This document shows, one piece after another, positions 1 through 6,375 of a DNA stretch of 8,318 nucleotides. The position numbers and the translations under genes are program-made. Below the pieces are notes generated by a model, which did no database searches, was not told the DNA's origin, and worked only from the letters and a program-made list of their open reading frames with translations. This DNA comes from Frankiales bacterium (GTDB taxonomy: Bacteria; Actinomycetota; Actinomycetes; Mycobacteriales; SCTD01): NCBI GenBank assembly GCA_025966295.1, contig JAOPVD010000031.1, positions 1 through 8,318 of the forward strand, in the 5' to 3' direction. Position 1 is the first letter of the stretch. Every line of letters starts with the position of its first letter.

Positions 1-756
1 GTCGAGTCCCTCGGCCCGCGCGGCGAGCGGCTGGTGAAGGACCTGCGCGCCGTACCGGCTCCGACCGAGGCGCTCATCAGCGGGCCGGCCGCGGCGCTGG
101 TCGACACCAAGGCATCGCTGGGCGGCAAGCTGCCGCTGGCGCTCGGCCTGGTGCTGGCCGCCACCTTCGTGCTGCTGTTCCTGTTCACCGGCTCGGTCGT
201 CATCCCGGTGAAGGCGCTGGTGCTCAACGTGCTGTCGCTGTCGGCGACGTTCGGGCTGATGGTGTGGGTGTTCCAGGAGGGCCACCTGGCCCAGTTCATC
301 GGCGACCCGATCGTCACCGGCACCCTCGACACCACGATGCCGATCCTGATGTTCTGCGTGCTGTTCGGGCTGTCGATGGACTACGAGGTGTTCCTGCTGT
401 CCCGCATCAAGGAGGAGTGGGACGCGACCGGCGACAACACCCACGCGGTCGCCGTCGGCCTCGAGCGGACCGGCTCGCTGGTCACCGCTGCCGCCGGGCT
501 GCTCGCGCTGGTCTTCCTCTCCTTCGTCACGAGCGACATCAGCTTCATCAAGCTGCTCGGCCTCGGTACGGCGCTCGCCGTCCTCGTGGACGCGACGCTG
601 GTGCGCGGCGCCCTGGTGCCGGCGTTCATGCGCCTGATGGGCCCGGCCAACTGGTGGGCGCCCGCGCCGTTGAAGCGTCTGCACGCGCGGTTCGGTCTCG
701 CTGAGGCAAACTCGCACCCTGCCCCCGTCTCCGTGGAGGATCGAGTTGGCGTCTGA
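1..756 (+). CDS. MMPL-family membrane exporter, C-terminal part (5' end outside window)
   Basis: The frame is open from base 1, so this is the last ~251 residues of a longer protein; the GTG at 34 is not the real start. It encodes the final transmembrane bundle of an RND-type MMPL transporter, which in actinobacteria exports lipids or drugs across the cytoplasmic membrane using proton-motive force. Visible are a hydrophobic helix at about bases 127-195 (LALGLVLAATFVLLFLF), a second at about 205-275, and the MMPL signature GLSMDYEVFLLSRIKE at 367-414, whose DY pair lies in the proton-relay helix of this family. Two more helices follow at about 475-535 and 550-620, then the common actinobacterial ending NWWAPAPLKRLHARFGL. 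The gene overlaps the next one by 11 bases, so the two are probably co-transcribed. The substrate cannot be inferred. Confidence 0.93.
   Translation, partial: VESLGPRGERLVKDLRAVPAPTEALISGPAAALVDTKASLGGKLPLALGLVLAATFVLLFLFTGSVVIPVKALVLNVLSLSATFGLMVWVFQEGHLAQFIGDPIVTGTLDTTMPILMFCVLFGLSMDYEVFLLSRIKEEWDATGDNTHAVAVGLERTGSLVTAAAGLLALVFLSFVTSDISFIKLLGLGTALAVLVDATLVRGALVPAFMRLMGPANWWAPAPLKRLHARFGLAEANSHPAPVSVEDRVGV
735..740 (+). promoter_or_regulatory. Ribosome binding site fixing the TTG start of the TetR gene
   Basis: GGAGGA lies five bases before the TTG at 746-748, inside the 3' end of the MMPL gene. No ATG or GTG with a comparable site occurs nearby in this frame, so the Shine-Dalgarno match is what selects the unusual TTG start. 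Confidence 0.65.
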
Positions 757-1426
757 GGCTCGTACGCCGGAGCCGCGCAAGCGGGCACCTCGCGGCCAGG
801 GCGCGGCCCTGCGCGGCGAGGTGCTGCGCGCAGCCATGGACCTGCTGCGCGAGACCGGGGACGAGTCGTCGGTCGGGCTGCGGGACGTGGCCCGCCGGGT
901 CGGCGTCTCGGTGCCGTCGATCTACCTGCACTTCGCCGACAAGCAGGCCCTGCTGGACGCGGTCTGCGGCGAGGTCTTCGAGCAGCTGCACGTCGCGCTG
1001 AAGACGGCGTCGGCCGATGCCCCGAACGCGTGGGAGGCGCTGCGCGCCCAAGGGGTGGCCTACGTGAGCTTTGCGCTGGCCAACCCCGAGCACTACCGCA
1101 TCGTCATGATGCGCGGCCCCAACGAGCACGACCCCACCGAGGAGATCGCGTCCGGCGCGTTCGGACACCTGCTCGACGGCGTCGTCGCCTGCATCGGCCT
1201 CGGCATCCTGGAGGGCGACCCGATCGAGCTGGCGCTGAAGCTCTGGGCCGCTGCCCACGGGATCGCGTCGCTGCTCATCGCCAAGCCCAAGTTCCCGTGG
1301 CCGCCGATCGATGAGCTGGTCGACTCCACGATGTGCATGGCCGGCAGCGGCCTGGCCGCCGGCTCGCGGCTGCCCGACGGGCTCGCGCCCGACGAAGTCG
1401 TCCGCCGCCTCGACCTGCTGCGCTGA
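746..1426 (+). CDS. TetR/AcrR-family transcriptional regulator with WHG-type C-terminal domain
   Basis: 226 residues, typical for TetR repressors. A basic N-terminal arm (residues 4-17, rich in R, K and P) leads into the DNA-binding domain: helix 1 around 22-37, then the helix-turn-helix LRDVARRVGVSVPSIYLHF at 45-63, followed by ADKQALL, a highly typical TetR ending. The ligand-binding part contains VAYVSFALANPEHYRIVM at 104-121 and LWAAAHGIASLL at 167-178, which match the TetR C-terminal family named for its W-H-G motif (PF13305 by recollection). The start codon is TTG, chosen on its ribosome site. The 11-base overlap with the MMPL exporter implies coupled expression, so the likely role is local control of that exporter; the inducer is unknown. 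The gene ends in front of a convergent gene and a large palindrome. Confidence 0.92.
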   Translation: MASEARTPEPRKRAPRGQGAALRGEVLRAAMDLLRETGDESSVGLRDVARRVGVSVPSIYLHFADKQALLDAVCGEVFEQLHVALKTASADAPNAWEALRAQGVAYVSFALANPEHYRIVMMRGPNEHDPTEEIASGAFGHLLDGVVACIGLGILEGDPIELALKLWAAAHGIASLLIAKPKFPWPPIDELVDSTMCMAGSGLAAGSRLPDGLAPDEVVRRLDLLR

Positions 1427-1460
1427 CCGCCGTACCGGGGACGCGGGCCTCGGCCGGGTG

Positions 1461-1487
1461 CCCACCCCCCAACCCCCACCCCTCCCC
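1461..1487 (-). other. G-quadruplex-type motif on the minus strand
   Basis: The plus strand has five C-runs (lengths 3, 6, 5, 4, 4 at 1461-1463, 1465-1470, 1473-1477, 1479-1482 and 1484-1487) separated by one or two bases. Read on the minus strand these are G-tracts with 1-2 base loops, which fits the standard quadruplex pattern. The last run overlaps the base of the palindrome's left arm. It lies downstream of the hairpin for a transcript coming from the DoxX gene. Confidence 0.6.
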
Positions 1488-1558
1488 GGTGATCCACGGA
1501 ACGGGCGCCGCCGTTTCGGGCCGCGAAACGTAGGCGCCGGTTCCGTGGATCACCGGGG
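1484..1558. terminator. Long nested palindrome between convergent genes (bidirectional terminator or REP/MITE-like element)
   Basis: Arms 1484-1509 and 1533-1558 are inverted repeats matching at 25 of 26 positions (one mismatch, base 1503). Inside them, CGTTTCG at 1512-1518 pairs perfectly with CGAAACG at 1524-1530 around a five-base GGCCG loop, separated from the outer stem by small internal loops. The result is a 75-base cruciform or hairpin centred between the TetR stop (1426) and the DoxX stop (1593), so it could stop transcription from both sides. There is no U-tract. A REP- or MITE-like repeated element is equally possible, because ordinary terminators rarely have stems this long and perfect. 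Confidence 0.75.
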
Positions 1559-1592
1559 GTGGGTGGGTGGGTGGATTGGGGGGGTGGGTGGG
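1555..1592 (+). other. G-quadruplex-type motif on the plus strand, ending at the DoxX stop codon
   Basis: Seven G-tracts of at least three bases (1555-1559, 1561-1563, 1565-1567, 1569-1571, 1578-1584, 1586-1588, 1590-1592) are mostly separated by single T's. Single-base loops are the arrangement that favours very stable parallel quadruplexes. The motif starts in the right foot of the palindrome and runs up to the stop codon of the minus-strand DoxX gene. It would be G-rich in RNA reading through from the TetR gene. Confidence 0.7.
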
Positions 1593-2282
1593 TCAGGCGA
1601 CGTGCGGGAGGGCCTTGGAGAGCTGGGCGGCCTTGTCGGTGACCCGGCCGCCGTGCCGCTGCGCCTTCTTGCGGGTCTGCTTCTGCACCTTCGCGGCGCG
1701 CTTGGCGGCCTGCTCGGCGGCCTGCTCGGCCTCCGCGCGGGCCTTGTAGGCGAGGGCGGCGGCCTCGACCCGCGCCTTGTGCGCGGCCTTGGCGGCGTCC
1801 TTGCGGGCCTGGTGGGCGGCGTGCGCGGCGTCCTTGCGGGCCTTGTGGGTGACCTGTACGGCCTCCTGGCGCGCCTCCCGGCCGACCCGACCCGCGGCGT
1901 GCGGGATCGATTCGCGGCCGCCCGTGTCGGCAGCGGACAGCAGCAGACCGCCGAGCAGACCGAGGTTTTTGAAGAAGTGCACCTGCTGCTGCTGGCGCGC
2001 CGCCTTGTCCTTCTCCTCCCAGAACGGGTGCCTGACGAGGGTGGTCGGGACGGTGCTGGCGGCGAGGACGAGCGACGCCAGCCGGGGCACCCGGTTGGTG
2101 GCCAGCGCCAGGCCGGCCACGATGTCGGCGACCGCGTTGACGCGCACCGCCGTCTCGGGGTTGCTGAGCCCGGCCTTGCGGGCCATCTCGATGCGCGGCC
2201 CGGGCTGGCGCAGGGAGTCGATGCCGCCGGCGATGAAGATGCTGGCCAGCAGCGGACGGGCTACGCGTCGGGTCGGGCTCAC
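1593..2282 (-). CDS. DoxX-family membrane protein with a long Ala/Lys/Arg-rich repeat tail
   Basis: 229 residues. Residues 1-120 are DoxX-like: RPLLASIFIAGGIDSLRQP at 9-27 as first helix, further hydrophobic segments at about 50-63, 67-80 and 106-117, and HPFWEEKDKAARQQQQVHFFKNL at 85-107, a stretch typical of the family. DoxX proteins are small four-helix membrane proteins linked to redox stress in mycobacteria; the role here is unproven. Residues 130-210 are different: a highly basic, alanine-rich, helix-forming tail with four 11-residue repeats (KARKDAAHAAH, QARKDAAKAAH and two diverged units), resembling histone H1-like or nucleoid-binding tails. The start is GTG at 2282, with GAGGAG six bases upstream; the ATG at 2285-2287 (minus strand) leads straight to a stop. 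It follows the cyclase gene by 72 bases on the same strand, so co-transcription is possible. Confidence 0.85.
   Translation of the reverse strand: MSPTRRVARPLLASIFIAGGIDSLRQPGPRIEMARKAGLSNPETAVRVNAVADIVAGLALATNRVPRLASLVLAASTVPTTLVRHPFWEEKDKAARQQQQVHFFKNLGLLGGLLLSAADTGGRESIPHAAGRVGREARQEAVQVTHKARKDAAHAAHQARKDAAKAAHKARVEAAALAYKARAEAEQAAEQAAKRAAKVQKQTRKKAQRHGGRVTDKAAQLSKALPHVA
1713..1844 (-). repeat. Four 33-bp coding repeats in the DoxX tail
   Basis: Residues 147-190 are four consecutive 11-residue units: KARKDAAHAAH, QARKDAAKAAH, KARVEAAALAY and KARAEAEQAAE. Each begins K/Q-A-R, has an acidic residue at position 5 and alanines after it. The first two units are also very similar at DNA level. 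A regular 11-residue period gives an amphipathic helix with a slow right-handed stripe, as in LEA-type or apolipoprotein-like repeats. Confidence 0.75.
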
Positions 2283-2316
2283 GGCATGCTCCTCGGGGTC
2301 GGTGGTTGATCATCTA

Positions 2317-2354
2317 CCCCGCCTGGGCGGGCTCACGCGGCGGCCGGCGCCGGG
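2317..2354 (-). terminator. Weak hairpins between the cyclase-ATPase gene and the DoxX gene
   Basis: A five-base-pair hairpin (CCCGC 2318-2322 with GCGGG 2327-2331, four-base loop) and the palindrome CCGGCGCCGG near 2344-2353 follow the TAG stop at 2355-2357. There is no T-run. These may slow polymerase but do not clearly separate the two genes; the remainder of the 72-base gap contains only the DoxX ribosome site. Confidence 0.25.
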
Positions 2355-5300
2355 CTACGCCCGCGAGGGCCAGCCGCGCTCGTCGGCTCGGAGACCGGCG
2401 AGGTGCTCGGGCACGACGATCACGTCGCCCACGCTGAACGGGCTGTCCGGCGCGCAGACGGGGACGAGCGCAGGCGAGGTCTGGACGTACATCCGGGCGG
2501 CCAGGCGCGTGACGGCGAGTGAGGCACCCTTGCGGGAGTAGCGCTGGACGGCGTCGCGGAGCAAGACCTGGGCCGTGTCGGGGTTGCCCAGCAGATCCTG
2601 CACCTCGGCGGCGTCGGTCAGCACGTCGCCCTGGCTGGTCACCTCGTCGGTGGTCGTGACCAGCTTGACGGCCTGGGCGATGAGCAGCTGCGCCTCGTCG
2701 GCCCGGCCCTCAAGGGCGAGCAGCTTGGCCTGCACGGCCCGCCAGCGGACCTGGCTGATGACGTCACCGAGGCCGGCGCTGCGGCGCGACAGGGCGACCG
2801 CCTCGGCCGCGCCCGTCAGGTCGTCGCAGCGCCAGCAGGCCTCAGCCAGCAGCGCCGCGAGGATGGAGGTGAAGGCCCGGTCGCCCAAAGCGGTGAGGCC
2901 GTCGCAGGCCGCCCGCAGCTCGTCGACGGCCCGGTCGGGCTCGCCCGCGAGCAGCTCCACCGGACCGCTCATGAAGGCCGTGGCAAGCGCCGACATCTCG
3001 TGCCCGAGGTCGCGGAACACCCGGCGCACCTGCGCCAGTCCGGCCCGCCCGGCGGCCGGATCTCCTTGCAGCGCAAGGATTGCGGCCAGCCGCGCCTCGA
3101 CGCTGGCGCGGTGGGACGGGCTGTTGCCTGGCTGCTCCAGCAGCGCCTGCAGCCGGCCACGGGTCTCATCCAGGTGCATCGGGCCGTGGAACATGCTGCC
3201 GACCTGCAGGCTCTGGGCCAGCTCGACGAGCCGCCGGTCGCCGGCCCGGTGCGCGTGGTGCACGGCCTTGTCGAGCGGCTCCTCCATCGCGGCCCAGCGG
3301 ACGCGGTACTGCAGCGCCGAGGCGTGCAGTTGCCACGCGAGCGAGAGGCCACGGTCGTCGTGGGCGGCCTGCAGCACCGGCAGTACCTGGGCGACCAGGT
3401 CGGAGAGCTCGGCGTACGCCCGTTCCGGCTCGGTGGACCTCAGCAGGTCCAGGCGGGCCAGGCGGGCGTGCGCGGCCGCCTCGGCCAGGCCCAGCGCCTC
3501 GGCGCGGGAGACCGCCTCCTCCAGCACCGACCCGGCGCCCGGCAGGTCCCCGGAGAGCATCCGCGCCCGAGCCAGCTCGGGCAGCAGCGCAAGCCGGCGC
3601 GGCTCGTCCGGCGGCATCAGGGCGGTGGCACGGGCGAGCAGGTCACCGGCCGCGAGCAGGTCACCGGTGAGCGCCCGCAGGCCGGCGGCGGCCAGGCGGG
3701 CGGCGCCCTGCTTGCCCATGGCCGCGCTGCGCGCCGGGTCGGACTGCCGGAGCAGCAGGCTGGCCTGCTCGAAGTGGAAGCCGGCGGCCGCGTTGGCGCC
3801 GCGGGCGGCCAGCACCAGCCCCCGCACCTGGTGCAGGTGGGCCCGGTCGTCGCGGGTCAGGCCGGCGACCGCCGCCTCCCGGATCAGCTCGCTGCCGAAC
3901 GACCAGCGGCCCTCGTGCACGGTCAGCAGGTCCCGCCGGGCCAGCGCCGTCAGCTCGGCCTCGACGGTGCCCTCGGTCTCGCCCTGGCAGAGCGGCAGCA
4001 GATCGGCCAGGCGGCCGTTCGAGCCGACGACGGCGGCGCGCTCCAGCACCTGCCGGCTCTTGAGCGGCAGGCGGTCGAGGCGCGCCGCGAGGACGGCGGC
4101 GACCGACAGCGCCGCCGTACCGGTCCCCTCGGCGCGGGCCTGGGCCAGCTGCTCGAGGAACAGCGGGTTACCGCCGGCCGGCCCGACGACCTCCTCCACG
4201 CCCTCCGGGTCGTCCGGCAGCAGGTGCTGCGCCAGCTGCCGGGCGGGCTCCTCGGCGAGCGGGCGCAGGGTGAGGCCGAGCACGTGCCGCAGCCCGCGGG
4301 CCCAGTCGGTGCGGTGCTCGAGCAGCTCCGGCCGGGCGGTCACCACCAGCAGCACCGGCGAGCCCTCGAGCCGCCGGACCACCTCGGGCAGCAGGTCCAG
4401 CAGCGGCGCGTCGCCGAGGTGCAGGTCCTCGATCACGATGGCCAGCGGCCGGGTGCTGGCGATGGTGGCGACCACCCGGGCGATCGCCCGCGCCAGTTCG
4501 CTGCCGCCGATCAGGGTGTCACCGTCGCCGAGCAGCGAGGCGAGCACCGGCAGGGCGCCGGCCAGGTCGGGGCGCTTGTCCTCGAGCGAGGCCAGCACCG
4601 CTTCGGAGCCGACGTCCGGCGGCAGATCGGTGTAGTCGTGGGCGACCTCCGCGAGGGCCGCCCAGGTGCTGTTGGCGCCGTACGCCCGGCACCGACCGCG
4701 GACGACGGACACCACGTCGGCCCGCTCGCGCAGCACCTCCGTGACCAGCCGCGACTTACCGGTGCCGGCCTCGCCGAGGACGGTCACGAGCTGCACGATG
4801 CCGGCCGCCACGGTGCGGTCGAGGGCGGCCAGCAGCATCTCGCGCTCCGCGCCGCGGCCCACCAGCGGGCCGCCCGCGCCGGCTTCGACCGGGGCGTCGA
4901 GCCCCAGCAGCGGGACCACGCAGAGCTGGCCGGCGCGGCCCCGCAGCACGACGTCGCGGCCACCGCCGAGGCGGACGCCGGCCCCGAGCAGCGGCACGGT
5001 GGCGGGCCCGAGGAGCACCTCACCGGGCTGCGCGATCTGCTGGAGCCGCGCGGCGACGACGACGGCGTCGCCGAGCGCGAGTTCCTGCTCGGTGTCCCCG
5101 TCGCCGGTCAGGACCTCGCCGGTGTTGATGCCGATGCGCAGCGGCGGGAGGTCGGCGTCCCGCAGTGCCAGCGCCGCCGCGGCGGCCCGCCGGGCGTCGT
5201 CGTCGCGGGCCACCGGCACGCCGAACACCGCCATCACCGCGTCACCGGCATGCCGCTCGACCGTGCCGCCGTGCTCCTCCAGCACCTGGCGGACCTGGGC

Positions 5301-5489
5301 GTAGAGCGCGCTGGCGACGCGGACGCCCGACTCGAGGTCCGCGGAGCCGGCGAGGTGCGGGGCGTCGGCGAACAGCACCGTCACGGTCTTGCGGACACCC
5401 GCTCGGGCACTGCCCAGGACGGCGCCGCAGGCACCGCAGAACTGAACTCCTGCCCTGCTCCGCCCCCCACAGCGCTGGCAGCCGACCAT
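2355..5489 (-). CDS. Zinc ribbon / class III cyclase-homology / P-loop ATPase / helical-repeat protein
   Basis: 1044 residues. A zinc ribbon comes first (C4, C7, C18, C21 as two CxxC pairs). Residues ~35-165 are a class III adenylate/guanylate cyclase domain: VTVLFAD with first metal ligand D42, HGGTVERHAGDAVMAVFGVP with second metal ligand D83, RIGINTGEV, and GDAVVVAARLQ at 140-150 with R148. The usual GDAVNVAARL asparagine is replaced by V144, and the purine-selecting lysine position is R79, so catalysis is doubtful. Residues ~208-450 are an AAA/NTPase module with Walker A GEAGTGKS at 239-246 and Walker B IVIEDLH at 351-357. From ~550 to ~1010 the protein is Ala/Leu-rich paired helices, probably TPR-like. 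The architecture matches large actinobacterial cyclase-ATPase signalling proteins. Start ATG at 5489, preceded by AAGGGGAG. It diverges from a CRP-family gene. The natural signal is unknown. Confidence 0.92.
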   Translation of the reverse strand: MVGCQRCGGRSRAGVQFCGACGAVLGSARAGVRKTVTVLFADAPHLAGSADLESGVRVASALYAQVRQVLEEHGGTVERHAGDAVMAVFGVPVARDDDARRAAAAALALRDADLPPLRIGINTGEVLTGDGDTEQELALGDAVVVAARLQQIAQPGEVLLGPATVPLLGAGVRLGGGRDVVLRGRAGQLCVVPLLGLDAPVEAGAGGPLVGRGAEREMLLAALDRTVAAGIVQLVTVLGEAGTGKSRLVTEVLRERADVVSVVRGRCRAYGANSTWAALAEVAHDYTDLPPDVGSEAVLASLEDKRPDLAGALPVLASLLGDGDTLIGGSELARAIARVVATIASTRPLAIVIEDLHLGDAPLLDLLPEVVRRLEGSPVLLVVTARPELLEHRTDWARGLRHVLGLTLRPLAEEPARQLAQHLLPDDPEGVEEVVGPAGGNPLFLEQLAQARAEGTGTAALSVAAVLAARLDRLPLKSRQVLERAAVVGSNGRLADLLPLCQGETEGTVEAELTALARRDLLTVHEGRWSFGSELIREAAVAGLTRDDRAHLHQVRGLVLAARGANAAAGFHFEQASLLLRQSDPARSAAMGKQGAARLAAAGLRALTGDLLAAGDLLARATALMPPDEPRRLALLPELARARMLSGDLPGAGSVLEEAVSRAEALGLAEAAAHARLARLDLLRSTEPERAYAELSDLVAQVLPVLQAAHDDRGLSLAWQLHASALQYRVRWAAMEEPLDKAVHHAHRAGDRRLVELAQSLQVGSMFHGPMHLDETRGRLQALLEQPGNSPSHRASVEARLAAILALQGDPAAGRAGLAQVRRVFRDLGHEMSALATAFMSGPVELLAGEPDRAVDELRAACDGLTALGDRAFTSILAALLAEACWRCDDLTGAAEAVALSRRSAGLGDVISQVRWRAVQAKLLALEGRADEAQLLIAQAVKLVTTTDEVTSQGDVLTDAAEVQDLLGNPDTAQVLLRDAVQRYSRKGASLAVTRLAARMYVQTSPALVPVCAPDSPFSVGDVIVVPEHLAGLRADERGWPSRA

Positions 5490-5569
5490 GTCTCCCCTTG
5501 ACGTCGTGTGAGAAAGGCTAGAGCCGACTAGGGTGTTTCGACAGGGTTCGTCAGGTTTCGGGGGAAGCC
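5490..5569. promoter_or_regulatory. Divergent promoter region between the cyclase-ATPase and CRP-family genes
   Basis: Eighty bases must hold both promoters. For the plus strand, TAGGGT at 5529-5534 fits the -10 pattern TANNNT, with a TGTGA half-site at 5507-5511 roughly at -35; TTGACG at 5498-5503 is an alternative -35 but has poor spacing. For the minus strand, a TAGCCT hexamer just upstream of the cyclase gene fits TANNNT, 17 bases after a weak TGTCGA. TGTGA is the classic CRP-family half-site, but no matching TCACA arm is present at the usual distance, so autoregulation is only a suggestion. Ribosome sites flank it: AAGGGGAG for the cyclase and GGGGGA (5560-5565) for the CRP-family gene. 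Confidence 0.4.
5531..5560 (+). repeat. Three 10-bp direct repeats ending in TTCG
   Basis: Bases 5531-5540, 5541-5550 and 5551-5560 each end in TTCG preceded by G/T-rich sequence (GGGTGTTTCG, ACAGGGTTCG, TCAGGTTTCG). The period is exactly ten bases, one DNA helical turn, and the array ends at the ribosome binding site of the CRP-family gene. Confidence 0.5.
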
Positions 5570-6307
5570 ATGGGGCGCGTACCGGCGCAGGCCGACGTGT
5601 TGGCGTCCCTGCGTCAGGTCGAGCTGTTCGCCGGTCTGGACGAGGCGGTGCTGCAGCAGATCGCCTCCGTGGCCCGGCCGCGCGAGTACGACAAGGGCGA
5701 GTTGCTGTTCGTCGAAGGCGACATCGGGGACGCCCTGCTGCTGCTGGTCAGCGGGTCCGTGACGGTGTTCCGCACCTCCCCCGACGGCGAGCGGGCCGCG
5801 CTCACGATCGCCGAGCCGCCCGAGGTGCTGGGCGAGATCGCACTGCTGGACGGCGCCCCACGGTCGGCGTCCGTGGAGGCGACCGAGGCGACGGTGGTGC
5901 TGTCGCTGTCCCGGCCGGAGTTCTTCGGGCTGCTGCGGCACCAGCCGTCGGTGCTGGAACCGCTGATGCGCCAGCTCGGGACGATGGTGCGCCGGCTGAC
6001 CGAGCAGGCCGCCGACCACGTCTTCCTGGACCTGGCCGGGCGGGTGGCCAAGGTGCTGCTGCGGCTGGCGACGCCCGGCTCGCCGCCGGTCGTGGCCATC
6101 ACGCAGAGCCGGCTCGCGGAGATGAGCGGCGGCACCCGGCAGAGCGTCAACCAGGTGCTCGGCGGCTTCGCCCAGCGCGGTCTGGTGCACCTGGAGGGCC
6201 GGCGGGTGCTGCTGACGGACGTGGCCGGCCTGCGCCGGCGGGCGCACCTGCCCGCCGAGAAGCCGGCCCGGCCGGCCGCGCCGACCCGGCGCCCGGTGGG
6301 TCGCTAG
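5570..6307 (+). CDS. CRP/FNR-family cyclic-nucleotide-responsive transcriptional regulator
   Basis: 245 residues. The N-terminal domain is a cNMP-binding beta-barrel: LFAGLDEAVLQQIA at 19-32, YDKGELLFVEGD at 40-51, and the phosphate-binding cassette GEIALLDGAPRSA at 88-100. This keeps the glutamate (E89), arginine (R98) and serine (S99) equivalent to those that hold cAMP in E. coli CRP, so ligand binding is plausible. The dimer helix runs about 125-147. The C-terminal winged helix includes FLDLAGRVAKVLLRLA (152-167) and the recognition region ITQSRLAEMSGGTRQSVNQVLGGF (177-200). A basic Pro/Ala-rich tail of ~18 residues closes the protein. Start ATG at 5570 with GGGGGA four bases before. It is divergent from the cyclase-homology ATPase, suggesting a common cyclic-nucleotide circuit, and convergent with cbtA, separated by a hairpin. 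Confidence 0.95.
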   Translation: MGRVPAQADVLASLRQVELFAGLDEAVLQQIASVARPREYDKGELLFVEGDIGDALLLLVSGSVTVFRTSPDGERAALTIAEPPEVLGEIALLDGAPRSASVEATEATVVLSLSRPEFFGLLRHQPSVLEPLMRQLGTMVRRLTEQAADHVFLDLAGRVAKVLLRLATPGSPPVVAITQSRLAEMSGGTRQSVNQVLGGFAQRGLVHLEGRRVLLTDVAGLRRRAHLPAEKPARPAAPTRRPVGR

Positions 6308-6317
6308 CCCTCCCGTA

Positions 6318-6360
6318 CGTCATCAACTCCGGCCCGCGGCCGGGCGGGACGCTGATGACG
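6318..6360. terminator. Nested hairpin between convergent CRP-family and cbtA genes
   Basis: CGTCATCA at 6318-6325 pairs perfectly with TGATGACG at 6353-6360. Inside, CCGGCC at 6329-6334 pairs with GGCCGG at 6338-6343 around a three-base loop. It starts 11 bases after the CRP-family stop and ends 15 bases before the cbtA stop, so a bidirectional terminator is the natural reading, although no U-tract follows on either strand. Confidence 0.65.
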
Positions 6361-6375
6361 CAAGCGGGGGTGGCC

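Noticed and set aside
1427..1592. A small gene inside the TetR-DoxX gap
   Set aside because: Frames through the gap translate to Gly/Trp/Val or Pro repeats generated by the G and C runs and are mirrored on both strands by the palindrome. There is no ribosome site or protein-like sequence.
3634..3667. 16-base direct repeat (3634-3649 and 3652-3667)
   Set aside because: It falls within the helical repeat part of the cyclase-ATPase protein, is in frame with an 18-base period and encodes the recurring DLLA motif, so it is a small internal duplication and not a separate element.
3000..5501. Very long open frames on the plus strand (for example 2575-4635 and 3000-5501)
   Set aside because: They lie antisense to the cyclase-ATPase gene, have low-complexity Arg/Gly/Gln/Ser-rich translations, and arise because stop codons are rare in GC-rich DNA. 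The minus-strand protein has clear domains.
5498..5524. TTGACG (5498-5503) plus TAGAGC as the promoter of the CRP-family gene
   Set aside because: The spacing is only 15 bases and the -10 lacks the final T, so I kept it only as an alternative in the regulatory-region entry.
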